From Nostoc calcicola FACHB-3891 (GTDB taxonomy: Bacteria > Cyanobacteriota > Cyanobacteriia > Cyanobacteriales > Nostocaceae), in assembly GCF_014697355.1 (NCBI RefSeq), contig NZ_JACJRQ010000037.1, positions 1 to 64,000 of the forward strand: a DNA stretch of 64,000 nucleotides, written 5' to 3'. The position numbers and the translations under genes were made by a program. A model generated the notes under the pieces. It did no database searches. It saw nothing but the letters and a program-made list of their open reading frames with translations, and was not told the origin of the DNA. The first letter of the stretch is position 1, and each line of letters opens with the position of its first letter. This document shows, piece by piece, positions 26,120 through 34,172 of the stretch.

Positions 26120-27082
26120 TTATTCTATCAAACTCTGTAGCGCCAACAAACCAGCACCATAAGCGGGCTCAAACCTTGGACAAATCACTTTAATAAAAGG
26201 AAACTTCTTAATTATCGATGCCGAAAATCTCTCATGTATTTTGGATCTACCTCGCCATACACTTCCTATCGTAACTACTTCCAAAATTGAGTCTAGGCTA
26301 AAAATTGCATCAATAACTGTAGATGTAGCTTTTACAAACTCTTCCACAGCATCATCAATTATATTATTCGCTACTTCATCACCTGACGCTGCTGCAAAAT
26401 CGATAATTGGTGCTAAAGCAGCTATCTGTTTTACTCCCCATTGTCGTCGATATATTACTTCTATTAAATCTTCTATACTTTGCAAACCAAGATGCTGTTT
26501 AAAAGCCTGTATCAAACTCGTTGGCATTTCGCGTCCATCATAAGATTTAAATGCTGCATTCATTCCAGAAATAGCAATTTTATAGGCACTACCTTCATCT
26601 CCTAAAATGTAGCCCCAGCCGCCTACTCGCTTAGTATTTCCCTGATAATTTCGCCCAAAAACTATGGAACCAGTACCTACAGCAACCACAATTCCTACAT
26701 CGTGACCAATTCCACCAACTAAAGCAATCAAAGCGTCATTACAAATTACAATATTTACTGGGTGTAACGCCCAATTAATAGATAAAAATTTGCTATTTTT
26801 TAACTCTACCACTATTTTTTTTACTACTTCGATATCTGATGCACGTCCTACACCTGCCAAACCCAGACAGATTGCTTCAATAGTAATAGGATTTATGATT
26901 TTTCTTGCTTCATTTACCGCAGCGTAAATTGCACATTCAATTGATTGGAAACTGGCTTCAATACCTATACTCTGATAGTTAGATGCCCCAGCTTCACCGC
27001 GTCCTAGCACTTGACGCGAATTATCCATCAAAACACAGACAGTCTTACTTCCGCCGCCATCTATTCCCAAAACATAACGCAT
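26120..27082 (-). CDS. N-acetylglucosamine kinase (BadF/BadG family)
   Basis: 320 residues of the ASKHA superfamily BadF/BadG/BcrA group. It begins YVLGIDGGGSKTVCVLMD (phosphate 1), with AVGTGSIVFGR (phosphate 2), GGWGYILGDEGSAY and ERFEPAYGAGLLAL-like text (RFEPAYGAGLLALQ) at the C-terminus. GlcNAc kinases with these motifs phosphorylate amino sugars released in cell-wall turnover. The gene begins 14 bases after the stop of the AmpG-like permease gene, forming one operon. That pairing supports a role in reuse of peptidoglycan sugars. The alternative of a glucosamine or related sugar cannot be excluded. The 3' end lies in a GCGGACTTGATAT repeat word. Confidence 0.85.
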   Translation of the reverse strand: MRYVLGIDGGGSKTVCVLMDNSRQVLGRGEAGASNYQSIGIEASFQSIECAIYAAVNEARKIINPITIEAICLGLAGVGRASDIEVVKKIVVELKNSKFLSINWALHPVNIVICNDALIALVGGIGHDVGIVVAVGTGSIVFGRNYQGNTKRVGGWGYILGDEGSAYKIAISGMNAAFKSYDGREMPTSLIQAFKQHLGLQSIEDLIEVIYRRQWGVKQIAALAPIIDFAAASGDEVANNIIDDAVEEFVKATSTVIDAIFSLDSILEVVTIGSVWRGRSKIHERFSASIIKKFPFIKVICPRFEPAYGAGLLALQSLIE

Positions 27083-27096
27083 AACATCTAAAAGAG

Positions 27097-28362
27097 CTAA
27101 TTATTCGTAAGTCTAGATTCTTCTTTTAACGGTATAAAAAACAGAGCAATCATTCCAGGAATTGTGAGCAAACAGACCAAAATAAAAAATAGTGGATAGC
27201 CAAGTGCTTTTTGCAGATAACCGCTAATTAATCCGGGTAGCATCATGCCTAAAGCCATAATGCCAGTTGATATGGCAAAATGGGAAGTTTTGTATTCCCC
27301 TTGGCAAATGTACATTAAGTAAACACTAAAAGCTGTAAACCCAAAGCCATATCCGAATTGCTCCAAGGAAACCAAAGGATATACTAATGCTAATGAAGGT
27401 TTGGTGTAAGCCATATACACATAAAATATGTCAGGTAAATTTAATGCTAAAGCCATAGGCAAAAGACATTTTTTTAACCCATATTTAGAAATTACCAAGC
27501 CTCCTAAGATTCCTCCAAAAATCAGAGCAATTACCCCAAATGTTCCGTAGGCTAAACCGACATCTGAGGTTGATAAACCCAAGCCTCCTACTTCTGGCTT
27601 GTCTAATAAAAATAAAGATGCCATCTTGACAAGCATTGCTTCCCCAAGTCTGTAAAGTAAGATAAAGGCTATAATATTGAAAATTTTATTTTGCGAAAAG
27701 TATGAACTAATAATTGACCAAAAAGGAATCTTGTCTATAGTTTGTGGCTTTCGTTGATTATCTGATTCGGGTACGGGTAAAATTAGGCGATGAAAAATAA
27801 ACAGGATTGCTAAAATTAAAGCTGAGAAGCCAATAGCTATAGTCCAGCTTAGAGGAATATTTTCAAGAGATACTTCAAGCTGACCTGCTATGACTACTAA
27901 TATTCCAGAACCGAAGATAACAGCAAGTCTGTAAAATAGCGATCGAATGCCGACAAAAAAGGCTTGTTGTTCTGGAGATAAAGCCAATAGATAGAAGCCA
28001 TCTGTGGCAATGTCATAAGTTGCAGAAATAAATGCTCCTATTGTTAATGCTGTGAGGGAGATGAAAAAGAAATTTGGCAGTTGTAAGGAGAAAGCTATCA
28101 AACCCAAGCAGCAAAAGATGGCAAATTGGGTATAAAGTATCCATTTACGTTTGGTAGAGTAAATATCGACAATTGGTCCCCAAAACATTTTGATGACCCA
28201 AGGTAGATAGAGAAAGCTTGTCCATAAGGCAATTTGAGTGTTATCTATTCCAAGTTTTTTGTAAAAGATTACGGAAACTGTGTTGATGATGACGTAAGGG
28301 ATGCCGGAGGTGAAATATAGGGTGGGGATGAATGTCCAGGGGGAGGTTGGTTGGTATTTCAT
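27097..28362 (-). CDS. AmpG-like muropeptide permease (MFS)
   Basis: 421 residues with twelve predicted transmembrane helices. The pattern fits the AmpG branch of the major facilitator superfamily: LYFTSGIPYVIINTVSVIFY, WTSFLYLPWVIKMFWGPIVD, then AFISATYDIATDGFYLLAL and ATSHFAISTGIMALG-like text (KTSHFAISTGIMAL). AmpG takes GlcNAc-anhydroMurNAc peptides into the cytoplasm. The next gene is a GlcNAc kinase only 14 bases downstream. No nagZ, anmK or ampD is seen nearby, so later steps would be encoded elsewhere. The substrate assignment is inferred from family and partner. Confidence 0.83.
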   Translation of the reverse strand: MKYQPTSPWTFIPTLYFTSGIPYVIINTVSVIFYKKLGIDNTQIALWTSFLYLPWVIKMFWGPIVDIYSTKRKWILYTQFAIFCCLGLIAFSLQLPNFFFISLTALTIGAFISATYDIATDGFYLLALSPEQQAFFVGIRSLFYRLAVIFGSGILVVIAGQLEVSLENIPLSWTIAIGFSALILAILFIFHRLILPVPESDNQRKPQTIDKIPFWSIISSYFSQNKIFNIIAFILLYRLGEAMLVKMASLFLLDKPEVGGLGLSTSDVGLAYGTFGVIALIFGGILGGLVISKYGLKKCLLPMALALNLPDIFYVYMAYTKPSLALVYPLVSLEQFGYGFGFTAFSVYLMYICQGEYKTSHFAISTGIMALGMMLPGLISGYLQKALGYPLFFILVCLLTIPGMIALFFIPLKEESRLTNN

Positions 28363-28368
28363 GGATTA

Positions 28369-28402
28369 CGAACCGCCAAGACGCCAAGTGCGCCAAGAGA
28401 AG
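28369..28402. repeat. Left inverted repeat of the GxxExxY cassette
   Basis: A 34-bp sequence starting CGAACCGCCAAG and ending GCGCCAAGAGAAG. It matches the inverted copy at 28789-28822 at about 31 of 34 positions and lies one base beyond the GxxExxY stop. The CCAAG word recurs inside it. Confidence 0.85.
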
Positions 28403-28403
28403 A

Positions 28404-28829
28404 TTAAGAAGAAAGGATAATACGTTTGATGCCGTCTTTGAGGAGGGGGACGTTAAAGTTAATGAGGAGAGCTAGGGGGTGATTTGTCATTTTAAGGTAT
28501 GAGAGGACTTGAGCTTCGTGGATTGGGGCTAAATTTTGGACAGCTTTTAATTCCAAAATTAGACAATTAGCAACTAAAAAATCTAATCTACCCTTGCCTA
28601 CTTCATGTCCTTTGTAATTCACTGTTACCGACTTCTCAAACTCATGAGGTATCCCGCGCCTTAAAAATTCTATAATCAGCGCTTCCTTATAAACCTCCTC
28701 CAAAAACCCTGCCCCCAACACCTGATGCACCTCGATCGCCGCCCCAATCACAGCGTAAGCTAATCTATCCACCTCCTCACTTGGCTCTCTTCTCTTGGCG
28801 TCCTTGGCATCTTGGCGGTTCGTTTCCAT
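28404..28829 (-). CDS. GxxExxY protein (PD-(D/E)XK nuclease-like)
   Basis: About 141 residues. The family motif [13 protein letters not shown] gives the GxxExxY name. [17 protein letters not shown] provides the D and E-x-K of a PD-(D/E)XK nuclease-like site. It ends [18 protein letters not shown]. Function is unknown for the family. The first ten residues ([11 protein letters not shown]) are encoded by the right inverted repeat, which is unusual. The gene is enclosed by 34-bp inverted repeats, with the stop one base from the left one. I use ATG 28829, as ATG 28844 would add MERVL only. The valS start lies 60 bases away on the other strand. Confidence 0.88.
   Translation of the reverse strand: METNRQDAKDAKRREPSEEVDRLAYAVIGAAIEVHQVLGAGFLEEVYKEALIIEFLRRGIPHEFEKSVTVNYKGHEVGKGRLDFLVANCLILELKAVQNLAPIHEAQVLSYLKMTNHPLALLINFNVPLLKDGIKRIILSS
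28789..28822. repeat. Right inverted repeat of the GxxExxY cassette
   Basis: The inverted partner of 28369-28402: CTTCTCTTGGCG at one end and CTTGGCGGTTCG at the other. It encodes the start of the GxxExxY protein. The distance between the outer ends of the pair is 454 bases. Confidence 0.85.
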
Positions 28830-28888
28830 CAAAACCCTCTCCAACCCTGTGGCAAAATTTATTAGAGTCCTTCCTTAGTTTTCCCCGC

Positions 28889-31800
28889 ATGACCGCAACC
28901 ATCCTCAATCTCCCCAGTCTCTACGAACCCTTTTCCACTGAAGCCAAGTGGCAAAAATTCTGGGAAGACAACCAAGTTTACAAAGCTAACCCCAACCATA
29001 AAGGTGAACCCTACTGCATCGTCATTCCCCCGCCTAATGTCACCGGCAGTTTGCACATGGGTCACGCTTTTGAAAGTGCCCTGATTGATACCCTCGTCCG
29101 CTACCACCGGATGCAGGGACGTAATACCCTGTGGTTACCCGGAACTGACCATGCCAGCATTGCTGTCCATACTATGCTGGAAAAGCAACTCAAGACTGAG
29201 GGTAAGACTCGCTATGAGTTGGGGCGCGAGAAATTCTTAGAACGCGCTTGGCAATGGAAGGCGGAGTCTGAAGGAACGATTGTTAATCAATTGCGACGCT
29301 TGGGTGTTTCGGCAGACTGGTCGCGGGAGAGGTTTACCCTGGATGAGGGTTTATCCAAAGCTGTTGTTGAGGCATTTACTCGCCTTTACGAGGAAGGCTT
29401 AATTTATCGTGGTGAATATTTAGTTAACTGGTGTCCGGCTTCCCAGTCGGCGGTGTCTGATGTCGAGGTGGAAAATCAAGAGGTTAATGGCAATCTCTGG
29501 CACTTCCGTTATCCGCTGACGGATGGTTCTGGTTTTGTGGAAGTGGCGACGACTCGGCCAGAAACGATGCTTGGCGATACCGCAGTGGCAGTTAATCCCA
29601 ATGACGATCGCTACAAACATCTCATCGGCAAAACTCTCACTCTGCCCATTCTACAACGAGAAATTCCCATCATTGGCGATGAATTCGTTGATCCCACTTT
29701 CGGCACAGGCTGTGTGAAGGTGACTCCCGCCCATGACCCCAACGATTTTGACATGGGTAAACGTCACAATCTGCCGTTAATCAACATTATGAATAAAGAC
29801 GGCACCCTCAACGCCAATGCTGGGGAGTTCCAAGGACAAGACCGCTTTGTTGCGAGAAAAAATGTGGTTTCTCGCCTAGAAGCAGATGGTGTTTTGGTGA
29901 AGATTGAGGATTACAAACATACCGTTCCCTACAGCGATCGCGGTAAAGTACCCATTGAACCCCTCCTCTCAACTCAGTGGTTTGTCAAAATTCGCCCCCT
30001 CGCTGACAAAACTCTCGAATTTCTCGACCAGCAAAACTCCCCGGAGTTTGTTCCCCAACGCTGGACTAAGGTTTATCGTGATTGGCTAGTCAAACTCAAA
30101 GACTGGTGTATCTCTCGTCAACTGTGGTGGGGACACCAAATCCCCGCTTGGTATGCTGTCAGTGAAACCGATGGGCAAGTTACCGATAACACGCCATTTG
30201 TCGTGGCAAAATCGGAAGCCGAAGCTTGGGAGAAAGCCAAAGCGCAATTTGGTGAAAATGTCAAGTTAGAACAAGACCCAGATGTGTTAGATACTTGGTT
30301 TTCTTCTGGACTCTGGCCGTTTTCAACTTTGGGCTGGCCGGAACAAACTCAGGATTTAACGACTTACTACCCAACAACTACTTTGGTGACAGGTTTTGAC
30401 ATCATCTTTTTCTGGGTAGCCAGAATGACAATGATGGGTGGGCATTTTACTGGGAAAATCCCTTTCCAAACCGTTTACATCCACGGCTTGGTGCTGGATG
30501 AAAAAGGTCAGAAGATGTCAAAGACCAAAGGTAATGGGATTGACCCGCTGTTATTAATTGACAAATATGGTACTGATGCCCTGCGCTATACCCTAATTAG
30601 GGAAGTGGCGGGGGCGGGACAAGATATCCGTTTGGAATACGATCGCAAAAAGGATGAATCACCATCTGTGGAAGCGTCCCGCAACTTTGCAAACAAGTTG
30701 TGGAATGCAGCCCGGTTTGTGATGATGAATTTGGATGGATTGGGGACTGGGGACTGGGGAATGGGGACTGGGAAAGACTCTTCCCAATCCCCAATCCCTA
30801 ATCCCCAATCCCTAGAATTGAGCGATCGCTGGATTCTTTCCCGTTATCATCAAGTTGTCAAACAAACTAGCAATTACATTGATAATTACGGACTGGGGGA
30901 AGCAGCAAAGGGATTATATGAGTTCATTTGGGGTGATTTCTGCGACCAATACATTGAATTGGTGAAATCTCGCCTCCAGCCAGATGCAGACCCCACATCA
31001 CGACGGGTAGCACAACAAACTCTCGCCTACGTACTGGAAGGGATTTTAAAACTACTTCATCCCTTCATGCCTCATATTACCGAGGAAATTTGGCAATCTC
31101 TCACCCAACAACCAACAGATTTCCCCCAAACTCTAGCTTTACAACTCTATCCCCAGGTAGATGCAAATCTGATAAATTTAGCTGTAGAAGAACAATTTGA
31201 ATTGCTAATTGATACTATCCGCACGATTCGCAATTTACGTGCTGAAGCAGATGTCAAACCAGGGGTGAAAGTGACAGCTAATTTACAAACTGAAAGTGAA
31301 AAAGAAAGACAAATCCTCACCGCTGGACAGGTTTACATTAAAGATTTGGCGAAGGTTGAGACTTTAATTATTACTGATAAGCAAAAAACCCAAACTGTTG
31401 CTAAAAAACCTCAGAAGGGTTTGAGGATAATTGGCTTAACTATTTTGGCGATTGTCTTTGTTAGGTTAGGTTTTGCTGTGGGGGATGCGATTTATAAAAC
31501 TGCCATCATTGGAAGTTTCTTTGAAATGGTTGGTTTTCTTTACGCAGCTTGGTTTATTAGCCAAAATTTACTGACTGCTGAAGCGAGACTTAAGCTATGG
31601 AGAGAGTTTTTCCCAGGGACAGAATCACAACAGGCACAAGAGGCGGAAAATGCGATCGCTGGTGTGATAGGTACAATACAGGTAGTAATTCCTCTCAGTG
31701 GCGTAGTCGATATTGAGGTTGTGCGTGCCAAACTAGAGAAAAGCCTTACTAAAGCCGAAGCGGAAATTCAATCTTTGAGTGCCAGATTAAACAATCCCAA

Positions 31801-31909
31801 TTTTGTCGATAAAGCTAGACCCGACGTGGTTCAAGGAGCCAGAGATGCCTTAGGAGAAGCCGAAAAACAAGCAGAAATTCTGCGGGAACGCCTCCGTAGT
31901 TTAGGATAA
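28889..31909 (+). CDS. valS: Valyl-tRNA synthetase with CAAD membrane domain
   Basis: Charges tRNA-Val. From ATG 28889 ([15 protein letters not shown]) it has 1006 residues. Class I motifs are present: [15 protein letters not shown] (HIGH) and [11 protein letters not shown] (KMSKS), plus the editing domain [15 protein letters not shown]. About 830-915 is a CAAD domain with two hydrophobic helices ([19 protein letters not shown] and [16 protein letters not shown]). In Anabaena this domain anchors ValRS to thylakoids. The normal C-terminal coiled-coil arm follows. Around 617-645 an inserted [20 protein letters not shown] segment is encoded by GGGGACT/CCCCAAT repeats and is absent from typical ValRS. 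An in-frame ATG at 28781 lies within the neighbouring repeat and is rejected. Confidence 0.97.
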   Translation: MTATILNLPSLYEPFSTEAKWQKFWEDNQVYKANPNHKGEPYCIVIPPPNVTGSLHMGHAFESALIDTLVRYHRMQGRNTLWLPGTDHASIAVHTMLEKQLKTEGKTRYELGREKFLERAWQWKAESEGTIVNQLRRLGVSADWSRERFTLDEGLSKAVVEAFTRLYEEGLIYRGEYLVNWCPASQSAVSDVEVENQEVNGNLWHFRYPLTDGSGFVEVATTRPETMLGDTAVAVNPNDDRYKHLIGKTLTLPILQREIPIIGDEFVDPTFGTGCVKVTPAHDPNDFDMGKRHNLPLINIMNKDGTLNANAGEFQGQDRFVARKNVVSRLEADGVLVKIEDYKHTVPYSDRGKVPIEPLLSTQWFVKIRPLADKTLEFLDQQNSPEFVPQRWTKVYRDWLVKLKDWCISRQLWWGHQIPAWYAVSETDGQVTDNTPFVVAKSEAEAWEKAKAQFGENVKLEQDPDVLDTWFSSGLWPFSTLGWPEQTQDLTTYYPTTTLVTGFDIIFFWVARMTMMGGHFTGKIPFQTVYIHGLVLDEKGQKMSKTKGNGIDPLLLIDKYGTDALRYTLIREVAGAGQDIRLEYDRKKDESPSVEASRNFANKLWNAARFVMMNLDGLGTGDWGMGTGKDSSQSPIPNPQSLELSDRWILSRYHQVVKQTSNYIDNYGLGEAAKGLYEFIWGDFCDQYIELVKSRLQPDADPTSRRVAQQTLAYVLEGILKLLHPFMPHITEEIWQSLTQQPTDFPQTLALQLYPQVDANLINLAVEEQFELLIDTIRTIRNLRAEADVKPGVKVTANLQTESEKERQILTAGQVYIKDLAKVETLIITDKQKTQTVAKKPQKGLRIIGLTILAIVFVRLGFAVGDAIYKTAIIGSFFEMVGFLYAAWFISQNLLTAEARLKLWREFFPGTESQQAQEAENAIAGVIGTIQVVIPLSGVVDIEVVRAKLEKSLTKAEAEIQSLSARLNNPNFVDKARPDVVQGARDALGEAEKQAEILRERLRSLG

Positions 31910-32130
31910 CTGTAATGCTGTAATGGGTAATGGGAGAGTGATTAATTCGCAAAAACCTATTACCCACCTGCAAATAAGCTGTTCCAGATTTTTTGGAAGT
32001 ACAACTCATGTAGCTAAATTTAATTCTTTTGGCTTTTGAATTGCTTATCAATGTTTACGTCTATTTTTTGATTAAAAATAACTTTTTAAATTTTGAATTT
32101 TGAATTTTTAATTGAAGCGGAGTGACTCTC

Positions 32131-32565
32131 ATGCTGTATCTAGCCCAGGTGCGTAAAAACGATTTTTTAGACCAGCACCAGTTACGCTTATTAGCGCGTC
32201 AGGAAGCTGATAACTTGTGGGCGATAATTCCAGAAGAGGCTTTCATTCTGCTAGGAAAGGGAAATCCCATGAATGAGAATTTGCTTGTTTTAGTTGAACT
32301 TTCCCCCGCAGGTGACATTGAAAGAGTAGAAGAGGCCACCGATTGGGTACTCCATTTAGTACAAAGCTACCTTACCACCGGCATTACACCAGAATTCTTG
32401 CAGCACGAAGCCGAGCGAGCAGAACATTGGCGACAATCGTTGACGTTGCAAAACCAAGACTTAGCGCGGCGTTCTCTAGAATTGGAAGCCAGACGCGAAC
32501 AAATTCAAGCTTTAGAAGAAAGCCTCAAACGTGAGAAAAATGGTTATCACAAAGATGAGGAATGA
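32131..32565 (+). CDS. Conserved hypothetical protein downstream of valS
   Basis: About 144 residues. N-terminal part: MLYLAQVRKNDFLDQHQLRL, then DNLWAIIPEEAFILLGKG and NENLLVLVELSPAGDIERVE. The C-terminal 50 residues are a strongly charged coiled coil (HWRQSLTLQNQDLARRSLEL onward). I do not know a function. The pattern is that of a cyanobacteria-specific conserved protein. The start ATG 32131 is preceded by AAGCGGAG at good spacing. GTG 32122 is also in frame. It follows valS by 220 bases, with AT-rich TTTTGAATTTTGAATT words between, and is probably independent. Confidence 0.68.
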   Translation: MLYLAQVRKNDFLDQHQLRLLARQEADNLWAIIPEEAFILLGKGNPMNENLLVLVELSPAGDIERVEEATDWVLHLVQSYLTTGITPEFLQHEAERAEHWRQSLTLQNQDLARRSLELEARREQIQALEESLKREKNGYHKDEE

Positions 32566-32621
32566 GAGGCTAAAAATGATTTTTTCATACTTATGTGTGC
32601 CCATTAAGAATAACCTTAAAA

Positions 32622-32840
32622 CTAAATGTTATTAGGTAATTGAGGCTTATTTTCCAATTCTGGATTAGTTACTTGAGGGTTGATTTCAAATTTTACAAGT
32701 TCTGGTTTATTATCCTTCACCAACCAAACAAAACTTTCACGGACAGATGATTTAGAAAATACTGTTATGTAGCGAAGGAGAATGTAATTTTCAGAGTCAT
32801 TGTCAGTAGGTTGTCCCCACGAATCAGTTATTTGAGCCAT
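32622..32840 (-). CDS. Small hypothetical protein
   Basis: 72 residues, rich in Asn, Glu and Pro: MAQITDSWGQPTDNDSENYI, then ITVFSKSSVRESFVWLVKDN. No known family. There is no signal or helix. It is supported only by a plausible reading frame and by amino acid use unlike repeat-encoded frames. It abuts a 100-bp palindromic repeat on its 5' side, which would contain its leader. Confidence 0.35.
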   Translation of the reverse strand: MAQITDSWGQPTDNDSENYILLRYITVFSKSSVRESFVWLVKDNKPELVKFEINPQVTNPELENKPQLPNNI

Positions 32841-32854
32841 CCCACTTTTTTGAA

Positions 32855-32954
32855 TGTCATTGCGAACGCAACGAAGTGGAGTGAAGCAATCGCATGGTTT
32901 TGTTTTTAAGTGCGAGACTTTGCGATTGCTTCGTCGTTCCTCCTCGCAATGACA
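32855..32954. repeat. 100-bp palindromic TGTCATTGCGA element
   Basis: TGTCATTGCGA (32855-32865) is inverted as TCGCAATGACA (32944-32954). The arms continue as GAAGCAATCGCA and TGCGATTGCTTC. No frame is present. Related CATTGCGA...GAAGCAATC palindromes occur in many bacterial genomes. The next 260 bases to the xisI gene are unique, with a GCCCCCTGCCC-type tract, and hold no gene. Confidence 0.85.
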
Positions 32955-33213
32955 TTATTCTCTCATAGCTAAATAAAAACTGGGATGCACCCTCGTATTA
33001 GTGCGTTGGGCTGCGTTCTAATCCACCCTTATATTTTAGAGTTAGGGGACTTCCAGAAAATAAATTATCCAATTTCCGAGATAAGATATTTTGATTTTCC
33101 CCCTGCTCCCTGCCCCCTGCCCCTCTGCCTACAGAGCGATTGTATATTTTTTTAGTTGGAAGTCCCTAGTAGCTTTTTGGCAGTCCTATCCACCACCTTG
33201 TTTGACTACTGGG

Positions 33214-33549
33214 TTAGCCTACTGCGTACTCTGTAAATCGACGTTTAGAAGGTGAATGAAACCCAATTACAATGTCCTGCTTTGGTATTCCCATCTGTGC
33301 TAATTCCTCTCCGAGTTCAACTTCAGTTCCATTATGCTGAAGCCAGACTTTACTATCCTTAATATCAATATGAATGGCAACACCATAAATTCTGCGATGT
33401 TTTTCCCAACCGATATAGGTGAGTTGGTAATGATCTCGCTCTCGATCGAAAACTAGCTGTGCTTCAACATCTGGTTCAGAAGAACTATAACTTGCATATT
33501 TAGTTAATAAATCTTCTACATATTTCCGGTACAAATTTAATTTATCCAT
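33214..33549 (-). CDS. xisI: XisI family protein (fdxN element excision controlling factor)
   Basis: 111 residues matching XisI: MDKLNLYRKYVEDLLTKYAS, YQLTYIGWEKHRRIYGVAIH, then KVWLQHNGTEVELGEELAQM and DIVIGFHSPSKRRFTEYAVG. In Anabaena XisI and XisH are required, with the XisF recombinase, to excise the fdxN element in heterocysts. No XisF, fdxN or element border is seen here. The gene overlaps the end of xisH by 13 bases, so the two are translationally coupled. The pair occurs in many copies in cyanobacteria, often far from nif genes. The role here may be a toxin-antitoxin or regulatory pair. Confidence 0.93.
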   Translation of the reverse strand: MDKLNLYRKYVEDLLTKYASYSSSEPDVEAQLVFDRERDHYQLTYIGWEKHRRIYGVAIHIDIKDSKVWLQHNGTEVELGEELAQMGIPKQDIVIGFHSPSKRRFTEYAVG

Positions 33550-33953
33550 GCCTTTATCTCCTCATTGTCAGAGTCATAGATGAGAAATTTTACCTGCTGA
33601 CGTTTAACAATTTTCTGAATAAAAGCTTGCTCGAAGAAAAGTTCATAAACATCTATAGGAATAGCTAAATATAGTGTTCGCTCTGGTTCTAACTCTTCTA
33701 GTGCCATTTGGTAGGGAATAAATTGTCCTAAAGCCAAATAGAAATCTGTAATCGTTGAAGTTCTGAGGAAGCTTTTGATTTCAACTGCAATCTTTTGCTC
33801 TCCCCTCTGGGCTGCTAAAACCTGCTCTGCCCCTAAGTCAATATACATATCAATTTTACCAACCCGAAGATGAAGTGGATCGTGCGTAATAGTCCAGCCT
33901 TCTTTTTCAAGGGCATATCTGACTACATTGTGAAAGAGATCTTTGGCTGGCAT
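33537..33953 (-). CDS. xisH: XisH family protein (nuclease-like)
   Basis: 138 residues matching XisH: MPAKDLFHNVVRYALEKEGW, then GKIDMYIDLGAEQVLAAQRG, IAVEIKSFLRTS, FYLALGQFIPYQMAL and LYLAIPIDVY. The ID and VEIKS segments give the D and E-x-K of a PD-(D/E)XK endonuclease-like fold, so catalysis is possible. The stop region overlaps the start of xisI by 13 bases. The upstream gap contains a GTAGGGACGCC palindrome at 34026. As with xisI, the known role is control of fdxN-element excision, while the context here shows no such element. Confidence 0.93.
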   Translation of the reverse strand: MPAKDLFHNVVRYALEKEGWTITHDPLHLRVGKIDMYIDLGAEQVLAAQRGEQKIAVEIKSFLRTSTITDFYLALGQFIPYQMALEELEPERTLYLAIPIDVYELFFEQAFIQKIVKRQQVKFLIYDSDNEEIKAWIN

Positions 33954-34025
33954 TTAAAAGGATGTGCGATCGCGAATAGAATAGTGAGAAAAATAATAGC
34001 ATTTGTCGATTTCGTCAAGTACAAA

Positions 34026-34053
34026 GTAGGGACGCCAAGCTTGGCGCCCCTAC
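34026..34053. repeat. GTAGGGACGCC palindrome
   Basis: GTAGGGACGCCAAG and CTTGGCGCCCCTAC pair over 13 of 14 positions with no loop. It belongs to the same GTAGGGGC...GCCCCTAC group as the palindrome at 25923-25951 and the outer arms at 8144-8340. Confidence 0.8.
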
Positions 34054-34172
34054 TATGCGTCCCCACAAATTTCTGTACCTGATGTAATTGGGAACCACTA
34101 TAAATTCCATAGACTATTTTTTCCCGTCCCCTGCACCGCATTTTTTGACCGCTGTGCAGAAGTTAACAAAAC

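Noticed and set aside
28781-28888. Longer N-terminus for valS from ATG 28781
   Set aside because: The added 36 residues are translated from the GxxExxY cassette and its inverted repeat, while normal ValRS text begins at 28889.
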